8,894 nucleotides of DNA, from contig JAEWIK010000138.1 in assembly GCA_023387135.1 (NCBI GenBank), positions 1 through 8,894 of the forward strand, read 5' to 3'. The notes below the pieces were generated by a model that was not told the DNA's origin, did no database searches, and worked only from the letters and a program-made list of their open reading frames with translations. This document shows positions 5,830-8,894 of the stretch, in pieces. The DNA is from Actinomycetes bacterium. Lineage in GTDB: Bacteria; Actinomycetota; Actinomycetes; Propionibacteriales; Propionibacteriaceae. Numbering within the stretch: the stretch's first letter is position 1; each line of letters begins with the position of its first letter. The translations under genes and the position numbers were made by a program.

Positions 5830-6645
5830 ATGTCTGTCGTTGACCTCCGAAACGTGTCAGTCGTGCGCTCGGGCTCGACGTTGCTCGACGACGTCACGTG
5901 GCGCGTCGAGGAGGACGAGCGCTGGGTCATCATCGGCCCCAACGGCGCGGGCAAGACGACTCTCCTGCAGATCGTCGGAGCGCAATGGCACCCCACAACG
6001 GGGGTGGCGTCCATCCTCGACGAGCAGCTCGGCGCTGTCGACGTCTTCGAACTGCGACCCCGGATCGGCGTGACGTCCTCGGCGCTGGCAGACAGGATCC
6101 CCAAGGGCGAGCGGGTCAGCGACGTCGTGATCTCCGCCGCCTACGCCGTCATGGGACGCTGGCGCGAGGAGTACGACGAGACCGACTCCGAGCGGGCTCG
6201 CCTGCTCATGGGCCAACTGCAGGTCGACCACCTCGGCGACCGCACCTTCGGCACGCTGTCGGAGGGTGAGCGCAAGCGTGTCCAGATCGCCAGGGCGCTC
6301 ATGACGGATCCCGAACTGCTGCTGCTGGACGAACCCGCCGCCGGGCTCGACCTGTCCGGCCGCGAGGCGCTGGTGGCGACCCTCTCCGACATCTGCGAGG
6401 ACGAGTTCGCCCCCGCGACGGTGCTCGTGACGCACCACGTCGAGGAGATCCCGCGTGGCATCACCCACGCGCTGCTGCTGAAGCGCGGCAGGATTGTGGC
6501 GGCCGGCCCCGTCGAGCAGACCCTGAACGGCCCGCTGCTGTCGGCGACCTTCGACCTGCTGCTCGACGTGCGGCAGGAGGACGGGCGCTGGACCGCCCGC
6601 GCCGCGAGCCGCGCGGGGCATCGTCCGCCGGCACGGTTGGCCTGA
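5830..6645 (+). CDS. Orphan ABC transporter ATP-binding protein, ModF/PhrA-like (COG1119 type)
   Basis: The 271-residue protein is one complete ABC nucleotide-binding domain: Walker A GPNGAGKTT (36-44), signature LSEGE (143-147) followed by RKRVQIARAL, Walker B LLLLDE (163-168) with catalytic E168, D-loop AGLD (171-174) and switch histidine H202 in VTHH. The text after the H-loop (EEIPRGITHALLLKRGRIVAAGP) and the DERW before Walker A resemble the ModF/PhrA group, soluble or poorly characterised ABC ATPases named after molybdate transport in E. coli. The C-terminus from about 250 is Arg/Ala-rich and probably disordered. No permease or binding-protein gene is next to it, so transport is not established. 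The start is ATG 5830 because homologous sequence begins immediately there. The perfect AGGAGG at 5823-5828 is only 1 nt from the ATG, too close for ordinary Shine-Dalgarno use, which favours leaderless initiation. Confidence 0.88.
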   Translation: MSVVDLRNVSVVRSGSTLLDDVTWRVEEDERWVIIGPNGAGKTTLLQIVGAQWHPTTGVASILDEQLGAVDVFELRPRIGVTSSALADRIPKGERVSDVVISAAYAVMGRWREEYDETDSERARLLMGQLQVDHLGDRTFGTLSEGERKRVQIARALMTDPELLLLDEPAAGLDLSGREALVATLSDICEDEFAPATVLVTHHVEEIPRGITHALLLKRGRIVAAGPVEQTLNGPLLSATFDLLLDVRQEDGRWTARAASRAGHRPPARLA

Positions 6646-6668
6646 CAGGCGCAGGACGACCGGGTGGC

Positions 6669-6677
6669 TGGCATGAT
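6669..6677 (+). promoter_or_regulatory. Candidate extended -10 promoter upstream of nfeD
   Basis: TGG-CATGAT fits an extended -10 (TGn plus a hexamer with A at position 2 and T at position 6). Initiation near A6684 would give a leader of about 22 nt containing the AGGAG at 6695-6699. The alternative is read-through from the ABC ATPase gene, whose stop is only 60 bp before nfeD. Confidence 0.3.
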
Positions 6678-6705
6678 GAAGGCAGCCCACGAGTAGGAGA
6701 TCGCC

Positions 6706-7167
6706 ATGATGGCCTGGATCGCCGACAACGTCTGGGTGGTATGGCTCGCCCTCGGTGCAGGGCTCGCCCTGACGGAACTCGCCACCCTCGACTTCACCCT
6801 GCTCATGCTCGCCGCCGGTGCCGTGGCGGGCGGCGTGACGGCGCTCATCTTCCCCGGGCTGCTGTGGCTGCAGATCGCCGTCGGCGTCGTCGTGGCGGTC
6901 GCCATGCTGGGCCTGCTGCGTCCGACGCTGCTGCGCAAGGTCCGTTCGATGCCCGGGTACAGGTCGAGCCTCGACAAGCTGGTCGGCAGCACCGGGACCG
7001 TGGTCGTCGAGATCACGGCGAACGCCGGCGAGGTGAAGGTGTCGGGCGAGGTCTGGACGGCGCGCAGCGTCGACGGCTCCTCGATCGGGACCGGCGAACA
7101 GATCGAGGTCTACCGCGTCGACGGCGCGACCCTCCTGGTCTACCCGCGGCACCAGGCATTGCCCTGA
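6706..7167 (+). CDS. NfeD-like membrane protein (short NfeD1b type)
   Basis: The 153-residue protein has three predicted transmembrane helices (about 8-26, 30-49 and 52-72), a basic cytosolic turn (LLRKVR, 75-80), then a C-terminal OB-fold-like beta domain (about 88-147). This domain carries the NfeD hallmarks LVGSTGTVVVEI (92-103) and GEVKVSGEVWTARS (108-121). The long NfeD form with an N-terminal ClpP-like serine protease is absent, so this is the short form. Short NfeD proteins usually sit beside an SPFH gene, as here (58 bp upstream of one), and the OB domain is thought to interact with the SPFH protein in membrane microdomains. The start is ATG 6706 with AGGAG 6 nt upstream; ATG 6709 would remove one residue. 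Confidence 0.9.
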   Translation: MMAWIADNVWVVWLALGAGLALTELATLDFTLLMLAAGAVAGGVTALIFPGLLWLQIAVGVVVAVAMLGLLRPTLLRKVRSMPGYRSSLDKLVGSTGTVVVEITANAGEVKVSGEVWTARSVDGSSIGTGEQIEVYRVDGATLLVYPRHQALP

Positions 7168-7195
7168 GCCCGCACGCGCACGACCCCTCGACGGC

Positions 7196-7201
7196 TAACG
7201 T
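7196..7201 (+). promoter_or_regulatory. Candidate -10 element upstream of the SPFH gene
   Basis: TAACGT (TANNNT) lies 24 nt before the SPFH ATG, which would give a leader of about 17 nt including the strong ribosome binding site at 7216-7221. No clear -35 is seen. Co-transcription with nfeD remains equally plausible. Confidence 0.35.
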
Positions 7202-7215
7202 GGGAGCAACCCTGC

Positions 7216-7221
7216 AGGAGG
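7216..7221 (+). promoter_or_regulatory. Strong ribosome binding site of the SPFH gene
   Basis: AGGAGG is 4 nt upstream of ATG 7226. This is the best-placed full Shine-Dalgarno in the window and fixes the start of the SPFH protein. Confidence 0.75.
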
Positions 7222-7225
7222 AACA

Positions 7226-8386
7226 ATGGACATCCTGAACCTGATCATCTGGATCCTGGTCGCCCTGATCGTCGTGACGGTGCTGTTGCGCTGCGTCAGG
7301 GTGATCCGGCAGCAGCAGGTGGCAGTCGTCGAACGGCTCGGCAAGTTCCGGCGCACGCTCGACCCCGGCCCCCACCTGCTGGTGCCGTTCATCGACACCG
7401 TGCGCTACACGATGGACATGCGCGAAGCCGTCGTCCCGTTCCCGCCGCAGGGCGTCATCACCGAGGACAACCTGATGGTGAGCATCGACTCGGTGATCTA
7501 CTTCCAGGTGATCGACCCCGTCAGGGCGGCGTACGAGGCCCAGAACTACATCCAGGCCATCGAGCAGCTCACGCAGACGACGCTCCGCAACATCATCGGC
7601 GGCCTCGACCTCGAGCAGACGCTCACCAGCCGCGAGGAGATCAACCAGAAGCTGCGCTCGGTGCTCGACGAAGCCACCGGCAAGTGGGGCATCAAGGTCA
7701 ACCGCGTCGAGTTGCGCTCCATCGAGCCGCCGCCCACCATCCGTGACGCGATGGAGAAGGGCGCCAGGGCCGAGCGCGACAAGCGGGCGGCGATCCTGAT
7801 CGCCGAAGGCCAGCGGCAGTCCCAGATCCTGTCGGCGTCCGGCGAGAAGGAGTCGGCGATCCTGCGGGCCCAGGGCGACCGCGAGGCGGCGGTCCTCCGC
7901 GCGCAGGCCGACAGGCAGGCCGCGATGCTGCGCGCAGAGGGCGACGCCCAGGCGATCTCCACCACGTTCTCCGCGATCCACGCGTCCAAGCCCACGCAGG
8001 GCCTGCTCGCCTACCAGTACCTGCAGATGCTGCCGAAGCTCGCGCGCGGCGACGCCAACAAGGTCTGGATCATCCCGAGCGAACTGAACGACGCGCTCAA
8101 GGGGCTCGGCTCCATGGTGGGTGCCGCGACAGGCGGCGGCCCGGCCGACGCCGAGGACTTCGGCGAGGAGTTCTCGGCTCCGGCGAAGGTCGACGTGCTG
8201 GCCGAGATCGAGGCCCAGAAGGCCGCCGACGACGAGGAGTCGCAGAAGACTGTGCAGGAGGCCATCGCCGAAGCCGCGGCCATCGAAGGCCGCCGCGCCA
8301 ACGCGCTCCGGCCGCCCACGTCCGCGCCGTCCCTGGGCGCCGGGGAGGCAGTGCCCGAGCCGGAGCCCGCGCCCGAGCAGCCCTGA
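7226..8386 (+). CDS. SPFH / band-7 (stomatin-prohibitin-like) membrane protein
   Basis: The 386-residue protein is a stomatin-type SPFH scaffold. An N-terminal transmembrane helix (about 4-27) is followed by the SPFH domain, which begins at VRVIRQQQVAVVERLGKF (24-41) and includes LDPGPHLLVPFID (45-57), VITEDNLMVSIDSVIYFQVIDP (77-98), the stomatin-like LRNIIGGLDLEQTLTSRE (120-137) and the WGIKVNRVELRSIEPP motif (154-169). A coiled-coil follows (about 172-245) containing five 11-residue repeats, then a conserved oligomerisation segment (LLAYQYLQMLPKLARGDANK, 260-279). The tail from about 300 is low-complexity: Gly/Asp/Glu-rich, then a charged helix (321-358), then Pro/Glu-rich. Such proteins assemble into large rings that organise membrane microdomains and often support FtsH-type quality control. 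It pairs with the NfeD gene 58 bp upstream. Confidence 0.93.
   Translation: MDILNLIIWILVALIVVTVLLRCVRVIRQQQVAVVERLGKFRRTLDPGPHLLVPFIDTVRYTMDMREAVVPFPPQGVITEDNLMVSIDSVIYFQVIDPVRAAYEAQNYIQAIEQLTQTTLRNIIGGLDLEQTLTSREEINQKLRSVLDEATGKWGIKVNRVELRSIEPPPTIRDAMEKGARAERDKRAAILIAEGQRQSQILSASGEKESAILRAQGDREAAVLRAQADRQAAMLRAEGDAQAISTTFSAIHASKPTQGLLAYQYLQMLPKLARGDANKVWIIPSELNDALKGLGSMVGAATGGGPADAEDFGEEFSAPAKVDVLAEIEAQKAADDEESQKTVQEAIAEAAAIEGRRANALRPPTSAPSLGAGEAVPEPEPAPEQP
7787..7951 (+). repeat. Five tandem 33-bp (11-residue) coiled-coil repeats in the SPFH gene
   Basis: Residues 188-242 divide cleanly into five 11-residue units: AAILIAEGQRQ, SQILSASGEKE, SAILRAQGDRE, AAVLRAQADRQ and AAMLRAEGDAQ. A hydrophobic pair sits at unit positions 3-4, Ala at position 6 and Gly/Ala at position 8. 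This hendecad period is typical of the right-handed coiled coil of stomatin-type proteins; the regular register without gaps suggests duplication within the gene. Confidence 0.8.
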
Positions 8387-8392
8387 CGCGGG

Positions 8393-8407
8393 CCGGCCTC
8401 AGGCCGG
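8393..8407. terminator. Hairpin at the convergent SPFH / SBF-like junction
   Basis: CCGGCCT-C-AGGCCGG is a perfect 7+1+7 inverted repeat that can fold as a 6-bp GC stem with a TCA loop. The loop at 8399-8401 is exactly the stop codon of the minus-strand SBF-like gene. It starts 7 nt after the SPFH stop, so it is positioned to serve both convergent transcripts. No T-tract is present on either side, as often happens in high-GC actinobacteria. Confidence 0.4.
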
Positions 8408-8893
8408 ATCGAGTTCGACGCGCTTGGCGTAGTGGCCCGCCAGGGCCGAACACGCCATGAGTTGCGCCTGGTGGAACATCATCAGCGGCAGCATGAGCAG
8501 GCCGATGGGTTGGCCGACGAACAGCACGCCCGCCATGGGCAGGCCGCTGGCGAGCGACTTCTTGGTGCCGCAGAACTGGATGGCTATCACGTCGGGGACG
8601 CTGAAGCCGAGCCGTCGCGCCGTCCACCAGGTGAGGAACAGCATCAGCGCCAGCACGACGAGGCAGATGCCGAGCAGGATGAGGATCTCGCCGAGCGAGG
8701 TCTGCGCCCACATGTTCTCGCGCATCCCCGACGAGAACGCCGCGTAGACCACGAGGACGATGGAGCCGCGGTCCACCAGCTTGAGCTGGGGATGAGCCTT
8801 GATCCAGGCCGACGTCCACCTCCGCGAGAGCTGGCCGAGGACGAACGGCAGCAGCAGTTGCAGCACGATGTCGACGATCGAGGACGCCGTGAA
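8399..8893 (-). CDS. Bile acid:sodium symporter-like (SBF-like, SLC10A7/YfeH type) transporter, C-terminal part
   Basis: The frame is open at the right edge (reading FTASSIVDIV inward), so the N-terminal part and start codon lie beyond the window; the GTG at 8866 is internal. The visible 164 residues are strongly hydrophobic, with about four membrane segments: the entering LQLLLPFVLGQL, SIVLVVYAAFSSG, ILILLGICLVVLALMLFLTWW, and the final IGLLMLPLMMFHQAQLMA. The motif QFCGTKKSLASGLPMAGVLF matches the conserved KKSLA-GxPMA segment of the SBF-like family (PF13593), whose members are Na+-coupled or orphan transporters related to vertebrate SLC10A7. The substrate is unknown. The protein ends in the basic segment YAKRVELDPA, with the TGA in the loop of a hairpin. 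It converges on the SPFH gene with 12 bp between stop codons. Confidence 0.85.
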   Translation of the reverse strand, partial: FTASSIVDIVLQLLLPFVLGQLSRRWTSAWIKAHPQLKLVDRGSIVLVVYAAFSSGMRENMWAQTSLGEILILLGICLVVLALMLFLTWWTARRLGFSVPDVIAIQFCGTKKSLASGLPMAGVLFVGQPIGLLMLPLMMFHQAQLMACSALAGHYAKRVELDPA

Positions 8894-8894
8894 C

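Noticed and set aside
5857..7152. 431-codon open frame on the minus strand opposite the ABC ATPase and nfeD
   Set aside because: Its composition is that of a codon shadow, it spans two real genes and their gap, and it shows no motif.
1..8894. CRISPR array, tRNA/rRNA gene, insertion sequence, phage or toxin-antitoxin genes
   Set aside because: I looked for spaced repeats, cloverleaf-like stems, terminal inverted repeats and transposase or integrase motifs on both strands and saw none.

Overview
This 8.9 kb window is very GC-rich chromosomal DNA from an actinobacterium (Actinomycetota). Three things support this: the pervasive G/C third-codon positions, the GTG starts and apparent leaderless starts, and a gene order (fabG - inhA-type enoyl-ACP reductase - one gene - nfeD - SPFH/band-7) that resembles, from memory, the fabG1-inhA region of Mycobacterium tuberculosis. 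The enzymes look closer to InhA/MabA than to Gram-negative FabI/FabG. The family cannot be fixed from the sequence; something like Propionibacteriales is possible but unproven. Nothing points to horizontal transfer: I see no transposase, integrase, tRNA or rRNA gene, CRISPR array or phage gene. Genes cover almost all of the window, and the longest gap is about 100 bp.

Layout. (1) Positions 2-898, plus strand: the 3' part of a Kelch-type beta-propeller protein whose start lies outside the window. (2) Positions 904-4143, minus strand: a probable four-gene unit read right to left. It holds a DUF3099 membrane protein, then SURF1 (cytochrome oxidase assembly, joined by a GTGA stop/start overlap), then an RlmA-type 23S rRNA guanine-N1 methyltransferase with its zinc finger, then an M20-family amidohydrolase. 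(3) Positions 4144-4225: an 82-bp divergent promoter region with a 15-bp imperfect palindrome and -10-like hexamers facing both ways. (4) Positions 4226-8386, plus strand: fabG, fabI/inhA, a lone ABC ATPase of the ModF/PhrA type, an NfeD-type membrane protein and an SPFH (stomatin-like) protein. (5) Positions 8399-8893, minus strand: the 3' part of a bile-acid:Na+ symporter-like (SBF-like, SLC10A7-type) membrane protein, convergent with the SPFH gene across a short hairpin.

How the genes may work together. FabG and FabI are consecutive reductive steps of type II fatty-acid elongation and are almost certainly co-transcribed, with 9 bp between them and the Shine-Dalgarno overlapping the fabG stop. 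NfeD and SPFH are known partners in flotillin-like membrane microdomains, so the plus-strand cluster links fatty-acid synthesis to membrane organisation. That functional link is inference. The minus-strand group mixes respiratory assembly, rRNA modification and peptide/amide hydrolysis and looks like a housekeeping neighbourhood rather than a pathway.

I did not find a clearly new biological system. The most notable signals are regulatory. Three genes (DUF3099, fabG and the ABC ATPase) have a TANNNT hexamer exactly 7 nt before a possible start codon, the expected signature of leaderless transcripts. The divergent palindrome lies between two of them. The ABC ATPase has no visible permease partner.
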